Of a stretch of DNA of 64,000 bases, positions 52,155-61,147 are shown one piece after another; within the stretch, counting starts at the first letter, position 1, and each line of letters opens with the position of its first letter. The notes under the pieces are model-generated. The model was not told the DNA's origin. It was given only the letters and a program-made list of their open reading frames with translations, and did no database searches. The DNA is from an uncultured Acetatifactor sp. (GTDB lineage Bacteria > Bacillota > Clostridia > Lachnospirales > Lachnospiraceae), in NCBI GenBank assembly GCA_910586775.1, contig CAJUJN010000002.1, positions 1 through 64,000 of the forward strand, written 5' to 3'. The position numbers and the translations under genes are program-made.

Positions 52155-52859
52155 CTATTTCTCCGCGCCCTGCCCATAATAAGCATTGGCGCCATGCTTC
52201 CTGTAATAATGCTTATCCATCAGCTCCTGAGGCGCAGGCTGCACATGATGGTTGATGGACTCCGTGCGGTAAGCCATCTTCGCCACCTCCTCCAGAACCA
52301 CGGCATTATGCACCGCGTCCTTCGCATCCTTTCCCCAGGTGAAGGGTCCGTGGTTCTTGCACAATACCGCAGGAACGGATACCGGGTCCTTGCACATTCT
52401 CAAAAATTCGCTGACGATCAGTTTTCCTGTATTCTCCTCGTAGGCATCGGAAATTTCTTCCGCAGTGAGGCATCTGAGGCAGGGAACCTCTCCATAGATA
52501 TAATCCGCATGCGTGGTGCCGTAGCAGGGAATGCTTCTGCCTGCCTGGGCCCAGCTGGTGGCATAGGAGGAATGGGTATGCACGATGCCGCCGATCTCCG
52601 GAAATGCCCTGTAAAGCTCCGCATGAGTCGCGGTATCGGAGGACGGATTGTAACGGCCTTCCACCTTTTTGCCGTCCAGGTCTACTACTACCATGTCTTC
52701 AGGTGTCAATCTGTCATATTCCACCCCGCTGGGCTTGATGACAAAGCATCCGCTCTCCCTGTCTATGGCGCTGACATTGCCCCAGGTGAATGTTACCAGG
52801 CCGTATCTGGGCAGATCCAGATTGGCTTCACATACTGCTTTTTTTAACTCTTCTAACAT
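52155..52859 (-). CDS. araD: L-ribulose-5-phosphate 4-epimerase
   Basis: A 234-residue class II aldolase-type epimerase converting L-ribulose 5-phosphate to D-xylulose 5-phosphate. Typical: YGLVTFTWGNVSAIDRESG, FVIKPSGVEYDRLTPEDMVV, SSDTATHAELYRAFPEIGGI and the zinc-binding VHTHSSYATSWAQA, with ILVxK-like KNHGPFTWGKDAKDAV at the C-terminal metal ligand. Length is normal. ATG follows AAAGGAG. It is 24 bp after the kinase gene. Confidence 0.95.
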   Translation of the reverse strand: MLEELKKAVCEANLDLPRYGLVTFTWGNVSAIDRESGCFVIKPSGVEYDRLTPEDMVVVDLDGKKVEGRYNPSSDTATHAELYRAFPEIGGIVHTHSSYATSWAQAGRSIPCYGTTHADYIYGEVPCLRCLTAEEISDAYEENTGKLIVSEFLRMCKDPVSVPAVLCKNHGPFTWGKDAKDAVHNAVVLEEVAKMAYRTESINHHVQPAPQELMDKHYYRKHGANAYYGQGAEK

Positions 52860-52883
52860 TGTATCCTTACTCCTTTCATATTT

Positions 52884-54500
52884 TCAGACAAGCCCTTCCA
52901 CTGCTGCCTTCTCGGCAGGAAGGGTGCTCTTGTATTTCTCAATAAATGCATCGAACCCGGCCACATCCTCCGGCTTCGGCTCGATGGTTGTACCTGTCTG
53001 TCCGGCAAAAATGCGGTTGCTCAGATAATCCGGCAGGCTCTCGCCTTCCGCTTTCTCTTCCATGTAAGCAGCCAGCACTGCCATGCCCCATGCGCCGCCT
53101 TCGCTTGCGGTATCCATCACCGTCACAGGCGCATTCATGGCTGCTGCCATCAGCTGCTGTCCCACCACAGGCGTCTTAAACAGGCCGCCGTGCCCCATCA
53201 GGGAATCTACCTCCACCTGTTCTTCCTTCATCAGAATGTCATTTCCGATTTTCAGTGCCGCCATGGAACTGTACAGATGGCTCCTCATAAAGTTCGCCAG
53301 CGTAAATTTCGCATCGGGAGTACGGACGAACATGGGCCGGCCCTCATTCAGCCCGGTGACAGGCTCCCCTGAGAAATAATTGTATGCCATCAACCCGCCG
53401 CAGTCGGTATCGGCCGTCAGTGCCTCACGGTAAAGCGTTCCGTATAGCTCGTTCTTATCCGGCTTCACACCGAACTTACCCGCAAACTCCTCAAACAGAT
53501 TCACCCATGCGTTCAAATCCGATGTACAGTTGTTACAATGAACCATGGCCACAGGGCTGCCGTCGGGCGTGGTAACCATATCGATTTCCTCATGCACCTT
53601 TGAAAGCGCCTTCTCCGTTACCACCATGGAGAAAATGGAAGTTCCCGCTGAAATATTTCCCGTGCGCACCTTTACGCTGTTGGTTGCCGTCATGCCGGTT
53701 CCCGCGTCGCCTTCCGGAGGGCACATGGGCACGCCCGGCTGCAGATTCCCGCCGGGGTCAAGCATCTTCGCGCCTGCTGCACTTAACACGCCTGCCTTCT
53801 CTCCGGCCGGCAATACTTTGGGAAGGATGTCTTTCAATTTCCATCCAGGGCCTTTGTCCGCTGCCAGTGCATCAAACTTCTCTATCATTTCCGCATCATA
53901 GTCACAGGTTGCGGAATCAATCGGGAACATACCGGAAGCCTCACCCACGCCCAGTACGCGCTCTCCGCCTTCTTTTCCCTCTCCTGACAGCTGCCAGTGA
54001 ATGTAGCCTGCCAGTGTGGTCAGATAAGAAATATCCTTCACATGCTCCTCACCGTTTAAAATTGCCTGATACAGATGGGCAATGCTCCATCTCTGGGGAA
54101 TATTAAACTGAAACAGCGGTGTCAGCTTTCTGCACGCCTCTTCCGTCATGGTATTGCGCCAGGTACGGAAAGGAACCAGCAGCTCTCCCGCCGCGTCAAA
54201 GGGCATATAGCCGTGCATCATGCCGGAGAAGCCCAGTGCCGTCAGTTTCGTCAATGTCACGCCGTACTTGCCCTGCACATCCTCCGCCAGACTTTTGTAG
54301 CAGCCCTGAAGCCCCTTCCAGATATCCTCCAGACTGTATGTCCAGATGTTATCCACCAGGCTGTTCTCCCAGTCCCAGTTTCCCATTGCCACAGCCCTGT
54401 GGCTCTCGTCCACCAGTACTGCCTTGATACGGGTGGAACCGAACTCCAACCCTAAAATCGTTTTTCCGTCCTGAATTGCTTTCTTAATCGCTTCGCTCAT
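52884..54500 (-). CDS. FGGY-family carbohydrate kinase, probable ribulokinase
   Basis: A 538-residue FGGY kinase. The N-terminal phosphate loop ILGLEFGSTRIKAVLVDESH, ALGFSGMMHGYMPFD, FRTWRNTMTEEA and RWSIAHLYQA are followed by the second actin-like domain with NISAGTSIFSMVV and SLMGHGGLFKTPVVGQQLMA. The direct link to araD points to L-ribulose as the substrate, although it differs from classical AraB. It heads the operon: a sigma-A promoter at 54567-54595 precedes it and ATG follows GAGAGG. No araA isomerase gene is in the window. Confidence 0.88.
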   Translation of the reverse strand: MSEAIKKAIQDGKTILGLEFGSTRIKAVLVDESHRAVAMGNWDWENSLVDNIWTYSLEDIWKGLQGCYKSLAEDVQGKYGVTLTKLTALGFSGMMHGYMPFDAAGELLVPFRTWRNTMTEEACRKLTPLFQFNIPQRWSIAHLYQAILNGEEHVKDISYLTTLAGYIHWQLSGEGKEGGERVLGVGEASGMFPIDSATCDYDAEMIEKFDALAADKGPGWKLKDILPKVLPAGEKAGVLSAAGAKMLDPGGNLQPGVPMCPPEGDAGTGMTATNSVKVRTGNISAGTSIFSMVVTEKALSKVHEEIDMVTTPDGSPVAMVHCNNCTSDLNAWVNLFEEFAGKFGVKPDKNELYGTLYREALTADTDCGGLMAYNYFSGEPVTGLNEGRPMFVRTPDAKFTLANFMRSHLYSSMAALKIGNDILMKEEQVEVDSLMGHGGLFKTPVVGQQLMAAAMNAPVTVMDTASEGGAWGMAVLAAYMEEKAEGESLPDYLSNRIFAGQTGTTIEPKPEDVAGFDAFIEKYKSTLPAEKAAVEGLV

Positions 54501-54566
54501 GTATTACCTCTCTTCCCGCCCGGGGCGTTATTTGTTCTGGCATATCGCTTTTTCTTCCTTTCTTTA

Positions 54567-54595
54567 AGTATAGAAAAAATATGTGGTAAAGTCAA
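54567..54595 (-). promoter_or_regulatory. Sigma-A promoter of the arabinose operon
   Basis: Minus strand TTGACT, 17-base spacer, TATACT, about 65 bp before the kinase ATG. Confidence 0.8.
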
Positions 54596-54828
54596 GGAAA
54601 CTGAGGCCTTTATTTCGTTTCCTGATACGTTTCATTCCTGTTCACTCGGTGCCACCGCAAGGGTTTTTCGTGCGCAATCCGCACAAACAATCCCGGGCAA
54701 TCACTTCGATTACTTTGACTGCCGACGCCAAAATGAGCGTCTCCTGCTCATTTTGTGTGCATCCTGTCACTGTTTACGGCAAAGCCGTGAACAGCAACTG
54801 CGTTTCCGCTTCAGTTCAGGTTCTCTCA
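54596..54828. repeat. Divergent intergenic region with repeat fragments and hairpins
   Basis: It holds a plus-orientation copy of the second dispersed repeat at 54638-54690, a perfect 10-bp hairpin CAAAATGAGC / GCTCATTTTG at 54729-54755 and the hairpin CTGTTTACGGC / GCCGTGAACAG at 54770-54794. These separate the arabinose promoter from the rdgB-like promoter. No gene is seen. Confidence 0.6.
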
Positions 54829-54857
54829 TTGCTTCTCTCAGATGTTTATGCTATAAT
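54829..54857 (+). promoter_or_regulatory. Sigma-A promoter of the RdgB-like gene
   Basis: TTGCTT, 17-base spacer, TATAAT, about 150 bp before the ATG. Confidence 0.7.
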
Positions 54858-55006
54858 ATCAAGATATCAGGGTCAGAAGATCCGACAATTCAACAAACTT
54901 TTACACAACCGATACGGTTTATGTTCATAAGCAGCTATCACCCAATATCATATCAACATAGAATCATGAAACGCAACATTACAATGGGAAACGAGGTACA
55001 CACAAG

Positions 55007-55666
55007 ATGAAACTTCTATACGGAACCGGCAATCGCGCAAAGCTGGAACCCATGCAGCGGCGGTTGGCCGGGTTGGGTCTGGAGATTATCGGACTGAATG
55101 ATATGGATAAAGAAGCACCGCAGGTTACGGAAAACGGAAGTACTCTCCTGGAAAACGCCAGACAGAAAGCATTCGCCTATTATAATGCTTTCGGAATCCC
55201 TGTCTTCTCCTGCGACTCCGGACTGTACTTTGAAGGCGTGCCGGATGATATCCAGCCCGGCGTCCATGTAAGGACGGTAAACGGTAAATATCTCACAGAC
55301 GATGAAATGCTTCTGTATTACAGCGGCCTGGCAAAAAAGTACGGCAATCTGAAATCAATGTACCGCAGCGCCATCTCCCTGGTACTGGACGAGGAGCACA
55401 TCTACGAAGCCATGGATGACAGTCTGGCAGACGGCCCTTTTCTAATCACCCCGGTCCCCCATTCCAGAATACAGCATAAAGGATTTCCTCTGGACTCTCT
55501 CTCCGTGGATATAAAGACCGGTAAATACTTCTATGACCTGGATGAAAAAGACCAGGATAAAACGGCCGTAAAGGACGGCTTCCTGGATTTCTTCCGGTCT
55601 GTATTGAACCTTTCCGCAGAATATCAGCCAACTGCAACAGGTAATTTTCATTCGGCAAAGCCCTGA
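55007..55666 (+). CDS. RdgB/HAM1-family non-canonical purine NTP pyrophosphatase
   Basis: A 219-residue enzyme of the ITPase family, which hydrolyses ITP, dITP and XTP to monophosphates. The N-terminal LLYGTGNRAKLEPMQRRLAG, TENGSTLLENARQKAFAYYN and SCDSGLYFEGVPDDIQPGVH match the family, though the usual DDSGL is CDSGL and the substrate loop is divergent. The ending has DEKDQDKTAVKDGFLDFFRS. It is more distant from E. coli RdgB than a housekeeping copy would be, so substrate preference is open. ATG follows GAGGTA. Confidence 0.82.
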   Translation: MKLLYGTGNRAKLEPMQRRLAGLGLEIIGLNDMDKEAPQVTENGSTLLENARQKAFAYYNAFGIPVFSCDSGLYFEGVPDDIQPGVHVRTVNGKYLTDDEMLLYYSGLAKKYGNLKSMYRSAISLVLDEEHIYEAMDDSLADGPFLITPVPHSRIQHKGFPLDSLSVDIKTGKYFYDLDEKDQDKTAVKDGFLDFFRSVLNLSAEYQPTATGNFHSAKP

Positions 55667-55806
55667 CCGAAGGCTTCCGGACGAAGGCAGTCTGAAAGTA
55701 TACGAAGTGCGGACAAATCTGGTTTTGCGGGAAAGAAAAACGATTCTCTGCATGGCTGCCGCCGCCCCTTCATATAATGTAGCAATATTAACTTTCAGGT
55801 GATCCT

Positions 55807-57648
55807 TTGAAAAAGCACTCCCCTGTTTCATTCCGGCAGATGCTCTTCGGCATCGTTTTTCTGCTGCTTTTCTCCGGCATGGTCATTTTTCTTTTTTCCT
55901 ACTGGCGTGACGAGAAACGGTTTACCGGTATCACAGCCCAGCTGTTCGCCGGTGAGATGAAATCCAATACACTGAGCATGCATTACACGCTGGCAAATCC
56001 TGCCGCTTTCGGCATCGGTGACTATGAGCCAGTACTCTCCTGCTACAATGCCGAAGGCGCTCTCCGCGGCCAGGCGGAAACGGAGAATATCCTGACGGCG
56101 CTTAAGGACCTGCGCCCGGCAAAGCTTTCCGAACAGGACGCTTACCTGCAGCAGCTGCTCATCCGGACTCTGGAGAATTCGCTGGCTCTGAGCAGCTTTT
56201 CTTACTACAGCGAGCCTCTCTCTCCCGCCTCCGGCACCCAGTCCAACCTCCCCATCCTTCTGGCGGAATATCCCTTCCGCAACCGCCGGGACGTGGAGGA
56301 CTATCTGGCTCTGCTGGACCAGTCGGATGATTATTTCGCCTCTCTTCTCACCTATGAGCAGGAAAAGGCGGCGGCAGGCTTCATCATGCCCTCTTCTTTC
56401 ATAAGTGAAGTCCGGGAACAATGTGACACAATCGTCACAAAAGAAGCACTGGAAGACGGCACACACTTTCTGCAGACCACCTTTCAGGAGCGTCTTGCTT
56501 CTCTGGTGGATGAAAAAATCATCACTGCCGAAGATGCCGCCGCATACGTTTCCCAAAACGAAAGACTGCTGAAGACGGTACTGCTTCCCGCTTACATAGC
56601 CCTGGGAGACGGTCTCCTTCTCCTGGAGGACGATTCCGTGCTGCCCGCCGGACTGGCCGCTCTGCCGGAAGGACGAACCTATTACGAACAGCTTCTCATC
56701 TCCGAAACCGGCTCCTACCGCCCGGTGACGGAAGTCAGAGACCTGCTAACAGAGCAGTTTTCAAAAGAATACGGGGAAATCAAAAAGCTGGCGGAAAGCC
56801 ATCCCGAAATCATCGAATATATCGCAAAAAATACCACAGAACCCTTCCCATATAGAGAGGCATCCCAGATGCTGTACGACCTGCAGGAGAGGATGAAAAA
56901 AGACTTTCCCAGCCTGCCCGGAAACACCGCTTCCATTGCAGTCAAGGCAGTTTCAGGCAGTCTGGAGCCATACTGCGCACCGGCTTTCTACCTGACCGCG
57001 CCCCTGGACGACACGGATTCCAACAGCATCTACATCAACCGCAGCAAAACCCCTGACGGACTGGAATTATACACCACCCTGGCCCATGAGGGCTATCCCG
57101 GGCATCTGTACCAGACTGTCTACCACAACCGCTCCGCCCTTGCCGCAGGCGAGCGCCCCGCCCGGGAACTGCTGTGGTACGGCGGCTATCAGGAGGGTTG
57201 GGCCGTGTATGTGGAATTTCATGCCTATGAATACGCCGCGGAACTTTTAACGGAAAACGGGCAGGAAATGGCTGCACTCACCGCCCGGTTGGAAGCGCAC
57301 AACCGCAGCCTGCAGCTTTGCCTTTACTCCCTGATGGATATCATGATTCATTATGACAATGCATCCCTTGAGCAGATTGCAGAAATGCTCCGGAAATTCG
57401 GCATACAGGACGCCGAAACCGCAGAATCCATCTATAACTATATCGTGCAGGCCCCCTGTAATTATCCAAAGTATTACCTGGGATATCTGGAGATACTTGC
57501 CCTCCGTGAAAAAGCACAGGAACTCTGGGGCACGGATTATACAGACTACCGGTTCCATCTCTTCTTTCTGGACAGTGGGCCTTCTGATTTCCTGTCTCTG
57601 GGAGAGCGGCTTGCGTCTTATGATATTATAGCAGCGGGCGCTTCGTAA
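55807..57648 (+). CDS. DUF885 family membrane-anchored peptidase-like protein
   Basis: A 613-residue protein. A membrane helix at about 12-33 (FGIVFLLLFSGMVIFLFSYW) anchors it outside the cell. The rest is helical and matches DUF885, with the metallopeptidase-type motif HEGYPGH in YTTLAHEGYPGHLYQT and the downstream EGWAVYVE, which supplies the third metal ligand. Zinc hydrolysis of peptides is likely; the substrate is unknown. The start is TTG at 55807 behind CAGGTGATC. An ATG at codon 13 is weaker. Confidence 0.88.
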   Translation: MKKHSPVSFRQMLFGIVFLLLFSGMVIFLFSYWRDEKRFTGITAQLFAGEMKSNTLSMHYTLANPAAFGIGDYEPVLSCYNAEGALRGQAETENILTALKDLRPAKLSEQDAYLQQLLIRTLENSLALSSFSYYSEPLSPASGTQSNLPILLAEYPFRNRRDVEDYLALLDQSDDYFASLLTYEQEKAAAGFIMPSSFISEVREQCDTIVTKEALEDGTHFLQTTFQERLASLVDEKIITAEDAAAYVSQNERLLKTVLLPAYIALGDGLLLLEDDSVLPAGLAALPEGRTYYEQLLISETGSYRPVTEVRDLLTEQFSKEYGEIKKLAESHPEIIEYIAKNTTEPFPYREASQMLYDLQERMKKDFPSLPGNTASIAVKAVSGSLEPYCAPAFYLTAPLDDTDSNSIYINRSKTPDGLELYTTLAHEGYPGHLYQTVYHNRSALAAGERPARELLWYGGYQEGWAVYVEFHAYEYAAELLTENGQEMAALTARLEAHNRSLQLCLYSLMDIMIHYDNASLEQIAEMLRKFGIQDAETAESIYNYIVQAPCNYPKYYLGYLEILALREKAQELWGTDYTDYRFHLFFLDSGPSDFLSLGERLASYDIIAAGAS

Positions 57649-57710
57649 ACATATATTCGGCCGTGTTCTGTCCTGATTTCGTAAATTTATGTTCGTCTCT
57701 ACGTCAAAAG

Positions 57711-57748
57711 CACACGCAGAAATATGCTTCCCGGCTTATTTCTGTGTG
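57711..57748. terminator. Hairpin between convergent genes
   Basis: CACACGCAGAAATA at 57711-57724 pairs with TATTTCTGTGTG at 57737-57748 with a two-base bulge. It lies between the convergent DUF885 and Mrr-like genes. The T-tract is poor. Confidence 0.5.
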
Positions 57749-57812
57749 CCGGTCAATGATGGCTGCGCTGTTATTACAAATCCGGTATCTGCCGACGCCG
57801 TAAGCAAGACTG

Positions 57813-58271
57813 TCACATCCCGGCGTCCTCAATCATATCCTCCAGGCACTCTCTGTCCCACAAAAGAATCTTCAGCTTTCTGGCAGCCTCCATGGCGGGC
57901 TGGGTAAAATACTGATTGGTGAGCACAGCGCCCACCATCCTGTCATAATAGTCCCGGCCCGCATAAGCCTCCTGCACTGCCTTCACGCCTACCGGCGCAT
58001 TGTAGCACTTGCACTGGATGGCATATGTGACGCCATCCTTCTCCGCCAGGATGTCCACGCCGTAATCGCCGCTGCCCCTGGTGACCTGTACCTCCTGAAA
58101 GCCGCACTTTTTCAGCAGTTCCCCGCAGTAATACTCAAATTCATGCCCCTCCATCAGGTCGTATTCCTCGGGTTTGCTCCGTCTCGCCCGCTGACGCAGA
58201 TAAAGCACCGCGCTGAACAGCATGGCTGCAACTGCCAGGCTTACAATGATAATCATCTGATTCGTGTCCAT
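57813..58271 (-). CDS. Membrane-anchored Mrr-like restriction endonuclease-fold protein
   Basis: A 152-residue protein with one membrane helix at about 5-25 (MIIIVSLAVAAMLFSAVLYL) and an Mrr-type nuclease domain. The active-site pattern is seen: EFEYYCGELLKKCGF, then GSGDYGVDILAEKDG (catalytic Asp) and YAIQCKCY (QxK with Lys). The C-terminus has AVLTNQYFTQPAMEAARKLK. These proteins often lack a partner methylase; some act on modified or foreign DNA. The gene is monocistronic with its own promoter. Confidence 0.88.
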   Translation of the reverse strand: MDTNQMIIIVSLAVAAMLFSAVLYLRQRARRSKPEEYDLMEGHEFEYYCGELLKKCGFQEVQVTRGSGDYGVDILAEKDGVTYAIQCKCYNAPVGVKAVQEAYAGRDYYDRMVGAVLTNQYFTQPAMEAARKLKILLWDRECLEDMIEDAGM

Positions 58272-58350
58272 ATTGCCTCTTATCTCTCATTCACCCTTTT
58301 ATCTGTACTTTTACCGTCGTTTACTGCCCGGCACATTATGTACTGTTTCT

Positions 58351-58379
58351 ATTGTATTCGACAAAGGGGAAGAATGCAA
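58351..58379 (-). promoter_or_regulatory. Sigma-A promoter of the Mrr-like gene
   Basis: Minus strand TTGCAT, 17-base spacer, TACAAT, about 80 bp before the ATG. Confidence 0.65.
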
Positions 58380-58661
58380 CCTAAATTTTCCTGATACTTC
58401 CTTTCAGTTCCGTCTTTCATGTCTATTTCTATGGAACGACTATGACAATGTGTTTTTTATTTCAAAAAGTATCGGAACCATCATTGCCGCCGAAGATCTC
58501 CAATGCTTTTTTATTAACTCAATCACATCTGACACAGCTTTATTCGCCTGCACGTTTCTTCCATACCGCCTAAACTAAGCCTAGTATAAAAGAATTATTG
58601 GAAGAATGCTGAGAAAAATCAGGAAGGACATTATTATAGTTGAAAACACCTCGCCCATGTC
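58380..58661. other. Divergent intergenic region, no gene seen
   Basis: The roughly 560 bp between the Mrr-like gene and the response regulator hold only the two divergent promoters. Open frames here are short, lack ribosome sites and match nothing I recognise. Confidence 0.5.
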
Positions 58662-58690
58662 TTGACTTTTATGCCGCTCTAAACTAGAAT
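58662..58690 (+). promoter_or_regulatory. Sigma-A promoter of the response regulator gene
   Basis: TTGACT, 17-base spacer, TAGAAT, about 140 bp before the ATG. Confidence 0.8.
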
Positions 58691-58837
58691 GAAAAAAGCA
58701 CTTTTTGGGCAGATACGCTGAATTGACAGGAAAGAGTACCTGCCTGATGGCAGCACAGGAAAATGTGACATTCAGTGAAAAAACAAAACCGCAGCAAGCA
58801 AAACTCAACTCTTACAGCAACAGAGGAGACACATTCC

Positions 58838-59533
58838 ATGGAACACATACTCATCGTAGAAGACGATGCTGACAATAATACAATGTTACGGGTATATCTG
58901 GAAAATCATGGCTATGTCTGCACACAGGCTTTTTCAGGCAGCGAGGCGAAGCTGCTCTTTTCCATGAAGGAATTTGACCTGGTGCTGCTGGATCTGATGC
59001 TGCCGGGTGTCACCGGTGAGGAGCTTATCCCGGTATTTTCTCCAAAGACGCCCGTTATCGTGATTTCCGCCAGGAGCAGCCTGGACAGCAAAGTCAATAT
59101 GCTCTCTGCAGGGGCAGAGGATTATCTCTGCAAGCCCTTCGACCTTCCGGAGCTTTTGGTACGGATTCAGGTACAGCTGCGCAGACAGGCACGAAAAGAG
59201 GAATACCCGGAAAGAGGCGCCGAATCCAAAAAAGCCGATGTCATATATTCCTACCGGGAATGGACACTTAAGCCGGATGCCATGGAAATGACTGCCGCCG
59301 GGCGCCCCATCGCCCTGACCCGGTATGAATTTCTGATCCTGGAACTGTTTATCCGCAATCCAAGGCGTATCTTTTCCAAACAGATGATCTACGAATATGT
59401 GTGGGGTGAAGAATATATGGCGGAAGACAAGACCATCAATGTGCATATCAGCAATATCCGTTCCAAATTAAAGGAAAGCGGAACCGATTCCTATATTCAG
59501 ACTGTCTGGGGTATGGGCTTCAAACTTACCTGA
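58838..59533 (+). CDS. OmpR-family response regulator
   Basis: A 231-residue two-component regulator. The receiver has the acidic pair in ILIVEDDADN, phospho-Asp D52 in LVLLDLMLPG and Lys in CKPFD. The winged-helix domain ends with TINVHISNIRSKLKESGTDS and YIQTVWGMGFKL. The start at 58838 follows GAGGAGA. It works with the histidine kinase at 62092-63087, and the ABC genes between them are the likely target. The operator-like direct repeats at 59592-59613 fit this. Confidence 0.95.
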   Translation: MEHILIVEDDADNNTMLRVYLENHGYVCTQAFSGSEAKLLFSMKEFDLVLLDLMLPGVTGEELIPVFSPKTPVIVISARSSLDSKVNMLSAGAEDYLCKPFDLPELLVRIQVQLRRQARKEEYPERGAESKKADVIYSYREWTLKPDAMEMTAAGRPIALTRYEFLILELFIRNPRRIFSKQMIYEYVWGEEYMAEDKTINVHISNIRSKLKESGTDSYIQTVWGMGFKLT

Positions 59534-59591
59534 CCGGAAGCTGCATTCAACACCCCTTTACGGAAACGCTCCAGCATTCCAAACGATAAAC

Positions 59592-59613
59592 TTTAACCTT
59601 TCTTAAACTTTTC
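59592..59613 (+). promoter_or_regulatory. Candidate response-regulator operator
   Basis: Two 11-bp direct repeats: TTTAACCTTTC at 59592-59602 and TTAAACTTTTC at 59603-59613. This spacing is usual for OmpR-type regulators. A TAGAAT -10 box follows at 59640-59645 with a poor -35, as expected of an activated promoter. Confidence 0.55.
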
Positions 59614-59639
59614 TGAGCGTTTTTTAAAACCTCTGACGC

Positions 59640-59903
59640 TAGAATATTCACATAACAAAGCTACGGCAGACGCCCAGAAGCTCCTTACGTTGAGAACCGC
59701 TCAAAACACGGTTCCGGGCTGTCTCCCAAGCCGTCCGGAACCGTTGCTAAGCATTCTGTATGGTAACCCCCATGCAAAAAGCCTATAAGACAGGCTTGGC
59801 TGCAAGGCATGTCGCCTTTGGGCATGCGGTTTTGCAAGATTCAATACTTTCACAGCAACAGGGAAGCAATAGGTTCCAACATAAGAAAGGAGAAGGATAT
59901 GTA
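59640..59903 (+). promoter_or_regulatory. Long structured leader of the ABC transporter gene
   Basis: After the -10 box at 59640-59645 come about 250 bases before the ATG. They hold a perfect stem CGGTTCCGG / CCGGAACCG at 59709-59743 and a nest of hairpins at 59772-59836 (AAGCCT / AGGCTT; AAGGC / GCCTT; outer TGCAAAA / TTTTGCA). It may control ABC expression, but matches no riboswitch class I know. Confidence 0.5.
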
Positions 59904-60833
59904 ATGGGAAAAAGCACAAAGACGCAACACACACTGGCTGTGGAAACAATATCCCTGACCAAAACCTATAAGGGAAAAGCAGCCGTCAGCCATCTGGATA
60001 TGAAGGTTTATGAGGGGGCCATATACGGCTTCATCGGCCGAAACGGAGCCGGAAAATCCACCACCCTGAAGATGCTGTGCGGACTGGCAAAACCCTCGGA
60101 AGGCGAAATCCGGCTATTCGGAAAAAACGCAGGCGACCCTATCGCCGCAAGGCGGGTAGGCTGTCTGATCGAATCTGCAGGCTTATACCCTCATATGACC
60201 GCAAGACAGAATGCCATCATGCAGGCAAAATGCATGGGCCTGGCCGATATGAATGCCGTGGACAGCGTACTGGAAGCCACCGGAATGAACAACACCGGAA
60301 ATAAAAAAGTAAAACTGTTTTCCATGGGAATGCGGCAGCGCCTGGGGATTGCCCTGGCTCTTCTGGGAAATCCGGACCTGTTGATTCTGGATGAGCCCAT
60401 CAACGGATTGGACCCGGAAGGTGTCCGTGAAATCCGGCTGTTGATTCAGCGTCTAAACGAAGGTGGAAAAACATTTATTATCAGTTCCCATATCCTGGGA
60501 GAGCTCAGCAAGTTCTCTACCCATTACGGGATTATCAAAGAGGGAAAACTGGTGGAGCAGCTGACACGAGATGAGCTGGAGCAGAAATGCGCCGACTATT
60601 TCCAGATAGAAGTGAACGATGTAAAGCATGCTTTGCCGTTAATCACAGAGAATATGCCGGAAGTACGGACAGAAGTCTGCGATAATACAAACATCCGGCT
60701 GTATGGGCTAAAAGAAGGCTCCGGTTTAAACCATCTTCTCATTGAAAACGGTGTGCAGGTTTATTCTTCCGGTTTCCACCACATGGACCTGGAAGATTAT
60801 TTCCTGGCACACATGGACAGCACTCATAAATAA
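59904..60833 (+). CDS. ABC transporter ATP-binding protein, BcrA-like
   Basis: A 309-residue ATPase of the antibiotic-peptide resistance group. Walker A GRNGAGKST, Q-loop LIESAGLYPH, signature FSMGMRQRLGIA, Walker B LLILDEPINGLD and switch His in IISSHILGELS are intact. It is closest in type to BcrA/lantibiotic immunity ATPases. The start at 59904 follows AAGGAGAAGG. The permease partner begins about 310 bp downstream and the two-component genes flank the pair. Confidence 0.92.
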   Translation: MGKSTKTQHTLAVETISLTKTYKGKAAVSHLDMKVYEGAIYGFIGRNGAGKSTTLKMLCGLAKPSEGEIRLFGKNAGDPIAARRVGCLIESAGLYPHMTARQNAIMQAKCMGLADMNAVDSVLEATGMNNTGNKKVKLFSMGMRQRLGIALALLGNPDLLILDEPINGLDPEGVREIRLLIQRLNEGGKTFIISSHILGELSKFSTHYGIIKEGKLVEQLTRDELEQKCADYFQIEVNDVKHALPLITENMPEVRTEVCDNTNIRLYGLKEGSGLNHLLIENGVQVYSSGFHHMDLEDYFLAHMDSTHK

Positions 60834-61147
60834 AGAAGAAGAAAACAGCATCTGTCCGGCTAATAGCAAACGCCATAATTCCCCTACGAAATTGTCGGAA
60901 AATAACTGACAAAGCTTGTTTCGGAAAAAGCCTGGAAATACAATAAAAAATGCTATAAGCTTGCACTTCAGACAGACATTGCGCTGCCATGCATGGTATC
61001 GGACAGGACAGATACAGAAATTAAATCAGCATGTACCTGCCCAAATGCCTGGAACAAATTGGAGGCATGCACCCGGATAGAAATTGTTCTGCCATACATT
61101 GGCACTTGGCGGAGACACATGCAGAACGAAAATAGGAGAATAAGAAT
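60834..61147. other. Gap between ABC ATPase and permease genes
   Basis: About 310 bp with no recognisable gene. Short repeats around CATTG and GCCAT occur near 60970-61110. No clear terminator was found, so the permease is probably on the same transcript, but the gap is unusually long for such a pair. Confidence 0.45.
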
